Assembly: GCA_963771015.1 (NCBI GenBank)
Contig: CAVYRN010000009.1
Coordinates: forward strand, 186,001 to 250,000
Length of the DNA: 64,000 nt
From: CAVSJJ01 sp963771015
Lineage (GTDB): Bacteria; Actinomycetota; Actinomycetes; Actinomycetales; Dermatophilaceae
Reading direction: 5' to 3'
Shown: one piece after another, positions 42,688 through 51,755 of the stretch
Position numbering within the stretch: the first letter of the stretch is position 1
Layout of the letters: each line of letters begins with the position of its first letter
Program-made: the position numbers and the translations under genes
The notes under the pieces: model-generated
Seen by the model: only the letters and a program-made list of their open reading frames with translations
What the model was told of the DNA's origin: nothing
The model's database searches: none

Positions 42688-44379
42688 ATGGTTCGAGCGC
42701 GGCCGCGGACGTCCTTCTCCGCGTTCGGGCTCCTCCTCGCCGCGGGCTACTTCCTCATCTCGACCTCGCCGAGCCTCCTGCCGCGTGCTTGGTACTACCA
42801 GGGGCTCGTGAGCGGGATCTGCGCCGCGACGGGCTATGGGCTCGGTGCGCTGCTGGCCTGGGTGGGCCGTCGGCTGGCGGCCCTGGTCGACCTCGAGGCG
42901 GGTATCGGGCGCACGCCGGGCCAGGTGCTGCGCCGGGCCGCGTATGCCGTCGCGGTCGTCGCCGTCGTCGTCATCACGACCGTCAACGTACGTGCGCAGG
43001 CCCGCACGGCATCCCTCGTGGGGATGCGACCGCCGGGTCCGGCCGACTGGCCGCGCGCCGTCGCGTTGGCGGTGGGGCTGGCGCTCGGCCTTGTGGGGTT
43101 GGCGCGGCTACTGCGCCGGCTGACGCGGCGGCTCGCGGCCGTCGTCGGCGTCGTGCTGCCCACTGCCGTCGCGTCGGCCGTGGCCACCGTCGTCGTCGCC
43201 ATCGTCGTCGGCTGGGTGGCGAACAACGTCGTCTTCCGCGAGTCACTCGAGGCCGGTGCCCGGATCGCCGCCCAGGTGAACTCCACACCGCCGGCGGGAC
43301 GGACCGCGCCGACGTCCCCGCTTCGCTCGGGAAGCCCTCAGTCCCTGGAGAGCTGGGACAGCCTCGGTTTCCAGGGCCAGCTGTTCGTCACCAGCGGACC
43401 GGACCAGGCACAGATCTCGGCGGCAACCGGACAACCGGCGATGGAACCGATCCGGGTGTATGCCGGCCTGTCCGGCGACCGGGTCACCGTCACGGCGCGG
43501 TCCATCGCCCAGACCGCCGCTGCGGTCGTCCGCGAGCTGCGGCGTACGGGAGCCTTCGAGCGCAAGGTCCTGGCCGTCATCACGACGACGGGCACCGGGT
43601 GGGTCGACGACTGGACGGCCGAGTCGATCGAGTACCTCAGCGACGGTGACAGCGCGATCGCCGCCATGCAGTACTCCTACCTGCCGAGTGGGATGGCCTT
43701 CCTTGCCGATCTCAACAGCCCCGCCGAGGCCGGAAAGGCACTCTTCGACGCCGTGTACGCCGTCTGGGAGACGCTGCCGGCCGGCCACCGTCCGCTGCTC
43801 GTCGTCGGGGGCGAGTCGCTCGGCTCCTACGGCGGGCAGGCGGCGTTCTCGAGTGCCGCGGACATGCTCGCCCGGGCCCAGGGCGGGGTGTGGGTGGGAA
43901 CCCCGCACTTCACGCCGCTCGCCGCCTCGCTCCGGGCGTCCCGCAACCCGGGCTCCCCGGAGATCGCGCCGGTCGTCGACGACGGTCGGCACATCAGGTT
44001 CGCGACCAGCCCGCAGGACCTCACCGAGGACTACTACGGGCGGCCGTTCGGGTCCTGGGAGTACCCCCGGTTCGTCTACGCCCAGCATCCGTCCGACCCC
44101 GTCGTGTGGTGGGACAGCTCGCTGGTCTTCCAGCAACCGGACTGGCTGCGCGAACCGCGGGGTCGGGACGTCAGTGACGACGTCACGTGGATCCCCATCG
44201 CCACCTTCTGGCAGCTGACGATGGACCTGCCGATCGCCGTTGACGCGCCCAGCGGGCACGGCCACCACTACAACGAGGAGCTGGTCCCGGAATGGGCCGC
44301 CGTCCTCGGCCGGTCGCCGACCGCGGACTACTCCCGGATCATCGCCGCGATGCGGGGCACCGTCACCGCGATGCAGTAG
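42688..44379 (+). CDS. membrane alpha/beta-hydrolase of the PF10081 type
   Basis: A 563-residue protein with about five membrane helices in its first 200 residues (for example SAFGLLLAAGYFLISTS and AVASAVATVVVAIVVGWVA). A large outer alpha/beta-hydrolase domain follows, with the nucleophile elbow GGESLGSYGG. DVTWIPIATFWQLTMDLPI and the late His region GHGHHYNEELVPEW fit the actinobacterial family seen in mycobacterial Rv-type lipases/esterases of unknown substrate. The signal WYYQGLVSGICAATGYGLGA after the first helix is typical of the N-terminal module. An envelope lipid or ester is the likely substrate, by inference only. Confidence 0.85.
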   Translation: MVRARPRTSFSAFGLLLAAGYFLISTSPSLLPRAWYYQGLVSGICAATGYGLGALLAWVGRRLAALVDLEAGIGRTPGQVLRRAAYAVAVVAVVVITTVNVRAQARTASLVGMRPPGPADWPRAVALAVGLALGLVGLARLLRRLTRRLAAVVGVVLPTAVASAVATVVVAIVVGWVANNVVFRESLEAGARIAAQVNSTPPAGRTAPTSPLRSGSPQSLESWDSLGFQGQLFVTSGPDQAQISAATGQPAMEPIRVYAGLSGDRVTVTARSIAQTAAAVVRELRRTGAFERKVLAVITTTGTGWVDDWTAESIEYLSDGDSAIAAMQYSYLPSGMAFLADLNSPAEAGKALFDAVYAVWETLPAGHRPLLVVGGESLGSYGGQAAFSSAADMLARAQGGVWVGTPHFTPLAASLRASRNPGSPEIAPVVDDGRHIRFATSPQDLTEDYYGRPFGSWEYPRFVYAQHPSDPVVWWDSSLVFQQPDWLREPRGRDVSDDVTWIPIATFWQLTMDLPIAVDAPSGHGHHYNEELVPEWAAVLGRSPTADYSRIIAAMRGTVTAMQ

Positions 44380-44513
44380 CCGGCTGCATCGCAACGGTGC
44401 AGGTCAGGGTTGGTTTGGGTCGCTGGGCTTGGGCGATGGCCTGGGGGTGCCGGCGGATGGCACCGGACGCGCGGGGTGAGTATCGTCAACCTTGCACGAG
44501 GGGGAGCAGGGGT

Positions 44514-45461
44514 ATGCCACAATCCGGTTCTATGGGACGACATGTGACTCGCAGCGAGCTGCGGGTCCGGTTGGCGCGCAGCGCCGCCGTCTCCGCCGTG
44601 GCGCTGTTGGGTGCGGTCGCGGCCTCCGGCGGGGGTTTCGCCCCGCTTCAGCTCAGCGGCCCGGGCTCCACCTTCCTCGGCTGGGCTCTCGTCGCGCCCT
44701 TCGGCCCCCCGACAGCACTGAACCAGGCCCGCGTCACTGTCGTGGAACAGCCCGTCGCGCTCGGTCCCGGACCCCGCAGGCCCTCGTCCGACCGGCCGGT
44801 GACGACCTCCGGCGGCCCGGGCCCAGGCGACGGCGCGTCCGCGAGCAGCCGGCCGCCCAAGACCGGCGGGTCGGGCGGCCCGGCCCCGACCAGCGCGCCC
44901 GGCGCGACCGACACCGGCTCGACGGGCCAGGACGGCCAGCCGGTCGACACGGGAACGCCGCCGCAGACGCTGGTCCCGGAGTCCAGCACCCGCTATCCGA
45001 TCAGGGTCAGCCTCGGGGCGCACGCCTGGTCCCGACCCTTTGCTCCGGCCTCGACGGACCCGGCCTCGACGGACCCGACCGTAGACGCCGGCAACGGCGC
45101 GAGCGCCGAACCGGCGGACGTCGGGGAGCGTGCCCAGCCCGGGAACCGGCAGAGCCACCGTGCGGCGGCGGTGGTGGGCACGGTGCGGGTGACCGTCTGG
45201 ACCCGTCACGCGCCGGTCCAGCGCCCGGGCGACCCGGACCGCGCAACGAAGCAGAGCCCCACCACGACGCACCGCACGGCAACCGCGTCGACGAGCCGGA
45301 AGGCCTCGACGGGCACCACCGGGTCGCGCCACGCGTCGTCCACCAATCACGGCGATACCAAGCACGGCGATACCAAGCACAGCGATACCAAGCACGGCGA
45401 CACCACGCACCACGACACCACGCACGACGGCCACCGGCCGCGGCACGCCGCCCGCGGCTGA
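44514..45461 (+). CDS. secreted low-complexity protein with His-rich repeats
   Basis: A 315-residue protein with a signal-like N-terminus (VRLARSAAVSAVALLGAVAA) and no recognised domain. Most of it is Pro/Gly/Ser/Thr-rich. A short ordered block (TRYPIRVSLGAHAWSRPFAP) sits in the middle. The C-terminus is six copies of a five-residue unit, HGDTK drifting to HHDTT. Regular His and Asp spacing could bind Zn, Cu or Ni, but there is no evidence beyond composition. AGGGGGAG lies 8 bases before the ATG at 44514, which itself sits in the window-wide word GTATGCC. Confidence 0.7.
   Translation: MPQSGSMGRHVTRSELRVRLARSAAVSAVALLGAVAASGGGFAPLQLSGPGSTFLGWALVAPFGPPTALNQARVTVVEQPVALGPGPRRPSSDRPVTTSGGPGPGDGASASSRPPKTGGSGGPAPTSAPGATDTGSTGQDGQPVDTGTPPQTLVPESSTRYPIRVSLGAHAWSRPFAPASTDPASTDPTVDAGNGASAEPADVGERAQPGNRQSHRAAAVVGTVRVTVWTRHAPVQRPGDPDRATKQSPTTTHRTATASTSRKASTGTTGSRHASSTNHGDTKHGDTKHSDTKHGDTTHHDTTHDGHRPRHAARG
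45348..45437 (+). repeat. six tandem 15-base units encoding H-G/S-D-T-K/T
   Basis: Units begin at 45348, 45363, 45378, 45393, 45408 and 45423. The first two are identical (CACGGCGATACCAAG); the rest drift and the last is degenerate. Near-identical units suggest recent slippage. Confidence 0.85.
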
Positions 45462-45525
45462 TCGCCTCAACGCTCTGACCGGGCCGCCCCGGGCCGCGTT
45501 CGTCGTCACTCCCGATCCTGCGCCG

Positions 45526-45531
45526 TAGGCT
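45526..45531 (+). promoter_or_regulatory. -10 box (TAGGCT) for leaderless acyl-CoA ligase gene
   Basis: TAGGCT is 7 bases before the GTG at 45539; no ribosome-binding site is present. Confidence 0.5.
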
Positions 45532-45538
45532 CGCGGCT

Positions 45539-47080
45539 GTGCCGCCCGTCCCGCCTCGGTTCAACATGGCGAGGTACTGCCTGGGCGCGGCACCGCACCG
45601 GCCGGCGGACAAGACCGGGCTCCTCGTCGTCCACGACCCGGCCGAGCCCCGACACGACCTCGAGCGGTGGTCCTTCGCCGCACTCGACGACGCCGTGCGG
45701 GCCTGCGCTGCCGGGCTGCGTGGGGCCGGCCTGGAACCGGGAGACCGGCTCGTCCTGCGGATGGGCAACCGCAGCGAGGTCGCGCTGCTGTTCTTCGGCG
45801 CGCTGGCGGCGGGCATCGTCGCCGTCCCGACCTCGTCCCAGCTGACCGAGGAGGAGGTGGGCTTCGTCCTCGACGACACCGGCGCCGCGGCCCTGGCGGT
45901 CGGCCCGGACCTCGAGGTCAGCGGCGGGCCGACGCGGGTCGGACCCCACGACGTCGCGCGCTGGGTCGCCACCGGCGAGCGCGCGGCGTACCGCGACACC
46001 GCAGCCGACGACCCCGCCTTCCTCGTCTACACGAGCGGCACGTCCGGGGTGCCCAAGGGGGTCCTGCATGCGCACCGCTCCGCGTGGGGTCGGCGGCCGA
46101 TGTATGCCGGCTGGCACGGGCTCGGACCCGACGACGTCATGGTGCATGCCGGTGCCTTCAACTGGACGTACACCCTCGGGGTGGGCCTCACCGACCCCTG
46201 GGCGGTCGGGGCGAGCGCCGTCGTCGTGGCCGGCGCCGCGGACCCCGGGGCCTGGCCGCGGGTCCTCGCCGCGACGGGGGCCACGCTGTTCGCGGCCGTG
46301 CCGGGCGTCTACCGCCAGCTCCTCGACCGGGCGCTGCCGGGGGAGCTCGCGCTGCCCTCGCTCCGGCACGGACTGTCGGCGGGGGAGGCCCTCGCGCCCA
46401 GCCTGTGGCGGCGGTGGCGCGAGGCGAGCGGCCGAGAGCTGTACGAGGCGCTCGGGATGAGCGAGATCTCGACCTTCGTCTCGTCCTCGCCGACCGTGCC
46501 GACCCGACCGGGAAGCCCCGGGAGACCGCAGGAGGGAAGGCGGGTCGCCGTGCTTCCCGCCGCCGGTGCCGACGGGGCCGACCCGCTGCCCCTCGGGCAG
46601 ACCGGGCTGCTCGCCGTCCACCGCAGCGACCCCGGACTCATGCTCGGCTACTGGCAACGCACGCAGGAGGAGTCCGCCCTGCGCGGGGAGTGGTTCGTCA
46701 GTGGTGACCTCGTCCACATCGATGGCGACGGGTACGTCGTCCACCACGGCCGGGCGGACGACGTCATGACGTCGATGGGCTATCGGGTCTCGCCGCTGGA
46801 GGTCGAGCACTGCATCGCCCGCCATCCCGGGGTCGCCGAGGTCGGGGTCGCCGAGACGGTGGTCCGCGAGGGGGTCTCGCTCGTCACGGCATTCGTCGTC
46901 CCGGTCGACCGGGCCCTGCCGCCGGCTGAGGAGGAGCTCATCGCCTATGCGCGCACGCACCTGGCCGGCTACAAGTGCCCGCGCCGGGTCGTCGTCCTCG
47001 ACCGGCTGCCGCGCACGGCCAACGGCAAGATCCGCCGGGAACAGCTGCGGGGGGCCCCGAACCACACAGCGTCCTCCTAG
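45539..47080 (+). CDS. AMP-forming acyl-CoA synthetase (benzoate-CoA ligase-like)
   Basis: A 513-residue ANL-superfamily enzyme that activates a carboxylate with ATP and joins it to CoA. Motif A3 is LVYTSGTSGVPKGVLHAHRS, the A5 region ELYEALGMSEISTF, A7 with EWFVSGDLVHIDGDGYVVHH and A10 with TANGKIRREQL, whose Lys is catalytic. Gene length and the motif GYRVSPLEVEHCIARHPGVAE resemble the short benzoate/acetate-type ligases. No aromatic-degradation genes are near, so the acid is not known. The GTG start matches a leaderless promoter. Confidence 0.9.
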   Translation: MPPVPPRFNMARYCLGAAPHRPADKTGLLVVHDPAEPRHDLERWSFAALDDAVRACAAGLRGAGLEPGDRLVLRMGNRSEVALLFFGALAAGIVAVPTSSQLTEEEVGFVLDDTGAAALAVGPDLEVSGGPTRVGPHDVARWVATGERAAYRDTAADDPAFLVYTSGTSGVPKGVLHAHRSAWGRRPMYAGWHGLGPDDVMVHAGAFNWTYTLGVGLTDPWAVGASAVVVAGAADPGAWPRVLAATGATLFAAVPGVYRQLLDRALPGELALPSLRHGLSAGEALAPSLWRRWREASGRELYEALGMSEISTFVSSSPTVPTRPGSPGRPQEGRRVAVLPAAGADGADPLPLGQTGLLAVHRSDPGLMLGYWQRTQEESALRGEWFVSGDLVHIDGDGYVVHHGRADDVMTSMGYRVSPLEVEHCIARHPGVAEVGVAETVVREGVSLVTAFVVPVDRALPPAEEELIAYARTHLAGYKCPRRVVVLDRLPRTANGKIRREQLRGAPNHTASS

Positions 47081-47143
47081 CCGGCGCCGGGCATCTCTCG
47101 GGTGTCGGCCGGGAGAGACTGTCCCCATGACGGGGTCGCCGCA

Positions 47144-48055
47144 GTGACGCGCTGCGAGGGGATCGGACGCCGGGACATCGTGGCCGCGGCGTTGGGGGCC
47201 ACCACCCTGACGTTCCTGGCAGGGGCTGCCGCGCAGGCCCGACCGGTCGCCGTCCTCAGCCCTGGGCTCCGACTGCCGACGACGGGAGTGACCCCGCGGG
47301 CGGTGCCCGTCGACAGGACGTTCCCCATGCCGGTGACGACGGCGCAGCTGGCCGCCCGGATCGACGCCTACCTGACCGGTCGCAGCGGAACCGTCGGCGT
47401 GGCCGTCTACGACCGCCGGACCGGGGTGACCTTCGCCCACCGGGTCTTCCGCAACGAGACGCTCAGCACGGTCAAGGTCGTCGTCCTCGTCGCCCTGCTC
47501 CGCCGCGCCGAGGCGCAGCACCGCGAGCTGACGAGCACCGAGCGGTCCTTTGCCTCCGCGATGATCAGGTACAGCGACAACGGGGCCACCGACGAGCTGC
47601 TCGAGTCGCTGGGCGTCGCGGCGGTCCAGCGGGCGGCCGACGCCCTCGGCATGCGGTACACGCACGTCCACGGCGGGTCGACCGGCTGGTGGGGCTACTC
47701 CACGACGTGGCCGGGAGACCTCGTCCGGGCGATGGGCTCGATCCTCTGGGGAGGCGTGGTCACCGATGCTCACCGCTCCTACGTCCGCGGCCTCATGGCC
47801 GGTGTGACGTCGAGCCAGCGCTGGGGGGTCTGCGACCCGCCGCTGCCGAGCTCGGTGCGTGCGGAGACGAAGAACGGCTGGGGTGCGATGGCCTCCGGGT
47901 ACCGCCTCAACTCGGTCGGCCACATCACCGGCAACGGCCGCAACTACACGATGGCGATCCTCTCCCGCAGCCCCGCGGGGTTCGGCTACGGAAGGACCAC
48001 CGTCAACGGGGTCGCCTCGGTCGTGTACCGGGCCCTCTACCGACCGCTGCGCTGA
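47144..48055 (+). CDS. exported class A beta-lactamase-like serine hydrolase
   Basis: A 303-residue exported hydrolase. The N-terminus GIGRRDIVAAALGATTLTFL has a twin arginine and a hydrophobic core, a likely Tat signal. The three penicilloyl-serine-transferase motifs are present: S-x-x-K in LSTVKVVVL, the SDN triad in RYSDNGATD, and K-N-G in ETKNGWGAM in place of KTG. This fits class A beta-lactamase-like proteins, but the omega-loop Glu is not obvious, so it may be a peptidase or a wall-editing enzyme. The GTG at 47144 is preferred; GTG 47102 would add 14 residues before the signal. Confidence 0.8.
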   Translation: MTRCEGIGRRDIVAAALGATTLTFLAGAAAQARPVAVLSPGLRLPTTGVTPRAVPVDRTFPMPVTTAQLAARIDAYLTGRSGTVGVAVYDRRTGVTFAHRVFRNETLSTVKVVVLVALLRRAEAQHRELTSTERSFASAMIRYSDNGATDELLESLGVAAVQRAADALGMRYTHVHGGSTGWWGYSTTWPGDLVRAMGSILWGGVVTDAHRSYVRGLMAGVTSSQRWGVCDPPLPSSVRAETKNGWGAMASGYRLNSVGHITGNGRNYTMAILSRSPAGFGYGRTTVNGVASVVYRALYRPLR

Positions 48056-48066
48056 TGCCGGGCGGC

Positions 48067-48072
48067 TAGTTT
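48067..48072 (+). promoter_or_regulatory. -10 box (TAGTTT) for leaderless DUF1648-like gene
   Basis: TAGTTT is 6 bases before the ATG at 48079, without a ribosome-binding site. Confidence 0.5.
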
Positions 48073-48078
48073 GTCGTC

Positions 48079-49062
48079 ATGACCCAGCACACCCGTCGGC
48101 TGACCGCCGTCCTCGTGGGGCTGCCCGTGGCCCTTGGCGCCGCCGGCATCGCCCTGACCCGGTCCTGGCTGCCCGACCTGCCGGCCACCGTGGCGAGCCA
48201 CTGGGGCCCGTCCGGGCAGGCGGACGGCTTCGTGTCGAAGGAGGCGGCGACCTGGCTGACCGGCTTCGGCGCGCTCGCGGGACTCATCGTTGCGGCGGCC
48301 GTCCTGCCGCTCAGCCACCGGATCGGGTCGATGCGGCGGACGACGGCAGGGGTCGTCGGCGGGCTGGCCGGGTTCGGGACGGTGCTCTCCGTTCTCCTGC
48401 TCGCCGACCAGCGTGGCCTGGCCGATGCCCACGGGGCCCAGCTGAACGGCTGGGTCTTCGGGTGGGCGTTCGCCGCCGCCGCCCTCGCAGGGGCGGTGGG
48501 AGCCGTGCTGGCGCCGGGCGCCGACCCGGGGGAGGCCGTGGCGTCCGGACCGGTGCCCGTCCATGCGCTGCGCACCTCAGTGCCGCCCGAGGACGGCGCG
48601 GCGTGGCTGGGTCGGGCGAGCTCGGCGGCGGTCCTGTATGCCGTCCTCGTCGTTGCGCTCGTCCCCTTCGTCGTCCTCGCCGTCCTGACGAGGAGCCTGC
48701 CGGTGCCGGCGCTCCTCGTCATCGCCTTCGTCGCGGTGCTCGTCGTCTCGATGTCCTCGTTCCGGGTCGAGGTCGGGGCCGCGGGGCTCAGCGTCCGCTC
48801 CGTTCTCGGCTGGCCGCGGTTCCACGTCCCGCTCGCCGAGGTCGCCGAGGCCGTCGTGGTGACCGTGAGCCCGATGCGAGAGTTCGGCGGGTGGGGCGTC
48901 CGGATCGGGCGCGACGGGCGGTTCGGGGTCGTCCTGCGCTCGGGGCCCGCCCTCGAGGTGCTACGGGGGGACGACACGCGGTTCGTCGTCACGGTCGACG
49001 ACGCCGAGGGCGCCGCGGCCCTCCTCAACACGCTGGCCGACCGCGAGCGGGTGTCCGGCTAG
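48079..49062 (+). CDS. DUF1648-like multi-pass membrane protein
   Basis: A 327-residue membrane protein. The first 60 residues carry a DUF1648 motif (LPATVASHWGPSGQADGFVS) before the second helix, as in SdpI-like immunity proteins and related actinobacterial membrane proteins. Five to six helices follow. The C-terminal 100 residues are a soluble pleckstrin-like region (FRVEVGAAGLSVRSVLGWPR, VVLRSGPALEVLRGDDTRFV) of a type often joined to such membrane parts. Function unknown. It converges on glpK across 16 bases. Confidence 0.75.
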   Translation: MTQHTRRLTAVLVGLPVALGAAGIALTRSWLPDLPATVASHWGPSGQADGFVSKEAATWLTGFGALAGLIVAAAVLPLSHRIGSMRRTTAGVVGGLAGFGTVLSVLLLADQRGLADAHGAQLNGWVFGWAFAAAALAGAVGAVLAPGADPGEAVASGPVPVHALRTSVPPEDGAAWLGRASSAAVLYAVLVVALVPFVVLAVLTRSLPVPALLVIAFVAVLVVSMSSFRVEVGAAGLSVRSVLGWPRFHVPLAEVAEAVVVTVSPMREFGGWGVRIGRDGRFGVVLRSGPALEVLRGDDTRFVVTVDDAEGAAALLNTLADRERVSG

Positions 49063-49078
49063 CTCCGTCGGCCGGTTC

Positions 49079-50608
49079 TCAGTCGACGTCCACCCACCCG
49101 AGGGTGCGTTCGACGGCCTTGCGCCAGCCGGCGTACCCCTCCGCGCGCTGCTCCTCGCTCCACTGCGGCTCCCAGCGGCGGTCCTCCGCCCAGTTGGCCC
49201 GCAGCTCGGCGGTGCCGCCCCAGAAGCCGACGGCCAGCCCGGCGGCATACGCCGCTCCCAGCGCCGTCGTCTCGGCGACGACGGGCCTGGAGACGGGGAC
49301 GCCGAGGATGTCGGCCTGGAGCTGCATGGCGAGGTCGTTGGCGGTGACCCCACCGTCGACCTTGAGGGTCGTCAGCGACGCGGGCATCCCCGCCGCGGCG
49401 ACATCGGCGGTCATCGCGTCCGCGACGTCACGGGACTGGTAGCAGATCGCCTCGAGCGTGGCTCGCGCGAGGTGGGCCTTGGTGTTGAAGCGGGAGAGCC
49501 CGACGACGGCGCCACGGGCGTCGCTGCGCCAGTAGGGGGCGAACAGCCCGGAGAAGGCCGGGACGAAGTAGACGCCGCCGTTGTCCGACACGCTCGCCGC
49601 CAACGCCTCGACCTCGCTCGCGTCGGAGATGATGCCCAGCTGGTCCCGCAGCCACTGCACGGCGCTGCCGGTCACGGCGATCGAGCCCTCGAGCGCGTAG
49701 ACCGGATCGGCGTCGTCGAGCTGGTAGGCCACGGTCGTCAGCAGACCGTTGTGGCTGTGGACGATCTCGGTGCCGGTGTTGAGGACGAGGAAGTTGCCGG
49801 TGCCGTAGGTGTTCTTGGCCTCGCCCGGCTCGAAGCACACCTGGCCGACGGTGGCCGCCTGCTGGTCGCCGAGGACGCCGGTGATGGGTATCTCGGCCAG
49901 ACCCTTGGTGCCCAGCGTGTGGCCGTATGCCGTTGCGTGGCTGGAGGCGGTGATCGTCGGGAGCATCTCGCGGGGGACGCCGAAGAAGCCCAGGAGCTCC
50001 TCGTCCCAGTCGAGGGTCTGCAGGTTCATCAGCATCGTCCGGCTGGCGTTCGTCACATCGGTGGCGTGGACGCCGCCGTCCGGACCACCGGTGAGGTTCC
50101 AGATCACCCACGTGTCCGGCGTGCCGAAGAGGGCGTCGCCGCGCTCCGCGGCCTCCCGCAGGCCGTCGACGGTCTCCAACAGCCACTGGAGCTTGCCGCC
50201 GGCGAAGTACGTCGCCGGCGGCAAGCCGGCCTTGTCGCGGATGACGTCGCCCCGGCCGTCGCGGTCCAGCGCGGCGGCGATCGAGTCGGTGCGGGTGTCC
50301 TGCCAGACGATGGCGTTGTGGAAGGGCCGGCCGGTGCGGCGGTCCCAGACGATCGTCGTCTCGCGCTGGTTGGTCACCCCGATGGCGGCGAGGTCGCTCA
50401 TCGCGATGCCGGCGTTCGTCACGGCGGTACCGATGACGGTGTGCGTCCGGTCCCAGATCTCCAGCGGGTTGTGCTCGACCCACCCGGCCCGGGGCATGAT
50501 CTGCTCATGCTCGAGCTGGTGTCGGGCGACCTCGCGCCCGTCGTGGTCGAAGATCATGAACCGGGTGCTCGTCGTCCCCTGGTCGACCGCGCCAACGAAG
50601 TCCGCCAT
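49079..50608 (-). CDS. glpK: glycerol kinase
   Basis: A 509-residue FGGY-family kinase that phosphorylates glycerol to glycerol-3-phosphate. The start GAVDQGTTSTRFMIFDHDGR is the N-terminal phosphate loop; VTNQRETTIVWDRRTGRPFH and WQDTRT give the substrate-binding Arg-Glu and Trp-Asp. DGGVTANDLAMQLQADILGV is the FGGY signature near the C-terminus. No facilitator (glpF) or dehydrogenase (glpD) gene is next to it. A TACGCT box 7 bases before the ATG indicates a leaderless mRNA. Expression control by glycerol cannot be read from the upstream DNA. Confidence 0.97.
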   Translation of the reverse strand: MADFVGAVDQGTTSTRFMIFDHDGREVARHQLEHEQIMPRAGWVEHNPLEIWDRTHTVIGTAVTNAGIAMSDLAAIGVTNQRETTIVWDRRTGRPFHNAIVWQDTRTDSIAAALDRDGRGDVIRDKAGLPPATYFAGGKLQWLLETVDGLREAAERGDALFGTPDTWVIWNLTGGPDGGVHATDVTNASRTMLMNLQTLDWDEELLGFFGVPREMLPTITASSHATAYGHTLGTKGLAEIPITGVLGDQQAATVGQVCFEPGEAKNTYGTGNFLVLNTGTEIVHSHNGLLTTVAYQLDDADPVYALEGSIAVTGSAVQWLRDQLGIISDASEVEALAASVSDNGGVYFVPAFSGLFAPYWRSDARGAVVGLSRFNTKAHLARATLEAICYQSRDVADAMTADVAAAGMPASLTTLKVDGGVTANDLAMQLQADILGVPVSRPVVAETTALGAAYAAGLAVGFWGGTAELRANWAEDRRWEPQWSEEQRAEGYAGWRKAVERTLGWVDVD

Positions 50609-50615
50609 GGCTCTC

Positions 50616-50621
50616 AGCGTA
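50616..50621 (-). promoter_or_regulatory. -10 box (TACGCT) for leaderless glpK
   Basis: Minus-strand TACGCT is 7 bases before the ATG at 50608, and no ribosome-binding site is present. Confidence 0.5.
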
Positions 50622-50654
50622 GGCCGAGCGTCTCGGTCCTGGCAGGGCTACCGG

Positions 50655-51755
50655 TCAGTGGTTCACCGGCGTCGACCGCTCCCGCCCGCTCTCGTCCCGC
50701 CAGCGGACGGACACGATGGGGTAGTCGGAACGGGCAGGCTGCGTTGCGGCGCTGTCGATGGTGACGACGACCCCTCCACCTGGCATCGCGACGGTCGTTG
50801 GCCCGGAGGTGATCCTCGCCCACGAGGCAGGTACCCCGCGGACCGCCGTTGCGCCCTGGGGGAGGAGGAGGAGGGTCGTCCATCGAGACATGGGCGTCGG
50901 GGCGCTGGGCCCCAGGTTGAGGACGGGGATCTGCCCTGGCGGCGACGAGGGCGACGACAACGGAACCGCGCCGAGAACGTCGACCCCCACCAGGCCGAGG
51001 CTCGAGAAGCGATAGACCGTCCATGGTTCACCGGTCGCGGAGGTGACTGTGACCTGGTCGGCCGCCTCACCGGTGGAGGCGGTGTACCGCCCGTCGGGCG
51101 CGCGCCACCAGAATCGAGTCGGGCGGCCCACCGCCGCCGCGGCGATATGGAAGGTGTAGACCTCGAGCGTGGTGCCTGGCCAGGTGTACCCGAGCACGTC
51201 GGAGGGGGGTTCGCTGGCCGGGGTGATGTCCTCGACGTTGGCAGGGGCCAGGACCGTCACCCACCGAGGGTCGCTCGACGGGTGCAGCTCCGGCCGGTCG
51301 ACGTGTCCGACGGCGAAGGACGAGACCTCGATGCCGGGCACACCGGCGGGGATGGCACCCGCGGCCCGCTGCTCCGGTGCATCGATGAAGAGCGTCAGCC
51401 GGGTCGTGGCCGGGTCGTAGCGGTAGGTGACGCCGATGGACTCCTGGGTGTCGACGCTCGCGTCCGGAGGTGGGTCCGTGTGCAGGTAGCTCGTCCACTC
51501 CGTCTCGGCGTCGCGGGTGATCTGATCCGGACTCGTGGCGGGCATGCGGACCGCATCGTGGGTGCCGCCGGACCACACGGCGAGGCCGGCGGCGATGACG
51601 ACGGCGGCCAGGGCGGCGGCGGAGCGGCGAGTGGTCCGCCGGTGGAGGACCCGGTTCCCCTCGGCGATGACGTGGGTGGTGTCCGGGGCGATCTGCTGGG
51701 GCACCGGAGTGGCTGCCAGGCGGTGACGCAGGGCCCGCTCCAGGTCGGTGGTCAT
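50655..51755 (-). CDS. membrane partner of ECF sigma factor 1 (putative anti-sigma or sensor)
   Basis: A 366-residue protein coupled to the sigma gene at 51752 by a 4-base overlap. A cytosolic N-terminus of about 40 residues contains HVIAEGNRVLHRRTTRR, then one membrane helix (residues 43-60) and a 300-residue outer domain. There is no H-x3-C-x2-C zinc motif. The last 20 residues (SVRWRDESGRERSTPVNH) resemble the end of the partner at 55936 (LVAVQWTDASGQRHTTPID). Gene coupling and topology suggest a membrane anti-sigma or signal sensor for the paired sigma factor; that is inference, not similarity to a known anti-sigma. Confidence 0.75.
   Translation of the reverse strand: MTTDLERALRHRLAATPVPQQIAPDTTHVIAEGNRVLHRRTTRRSAAALAAVVIAAGLAVWSGGTHDAVRMPATSPDQITRDAETEWTSYLHTDPPPDASVDTQESIGVTYRYDPATTRLTLFIDAPEQRAAGAIPAGVPGIEVSSFAVGHVDRPELHPSSDPRWVTVLAPANVEDITPASEPPSDVLGYTWPGTTLEVYTFHIAAAAVGRPTRFWWRAPDGRYTASTGEAADQVTVTSATGEPWTVYRFSSLGLVGVDVLGAVPLSSPSSPPGQIPVLNLGPSAPTPMSRWTTLLLLPQGATAVRGVPASWARITSGPTTVAMPGGGVVVTIDSAATQPARSDYPIVSVRWRDESGRERSTPVNH

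Noticed and set aside
45348..45437. CRISPR-like array
   Set aside because: The 15-base units have no spacers and stay in the reading frame of a secreted protein; no cas genes are near.
45506..47923. 805-residue open frame on the minus strand over the acyl-CoA ligase
   Set aside because: Shadow frame; the plus-strand frame has all ANL motifs and matching codon use.
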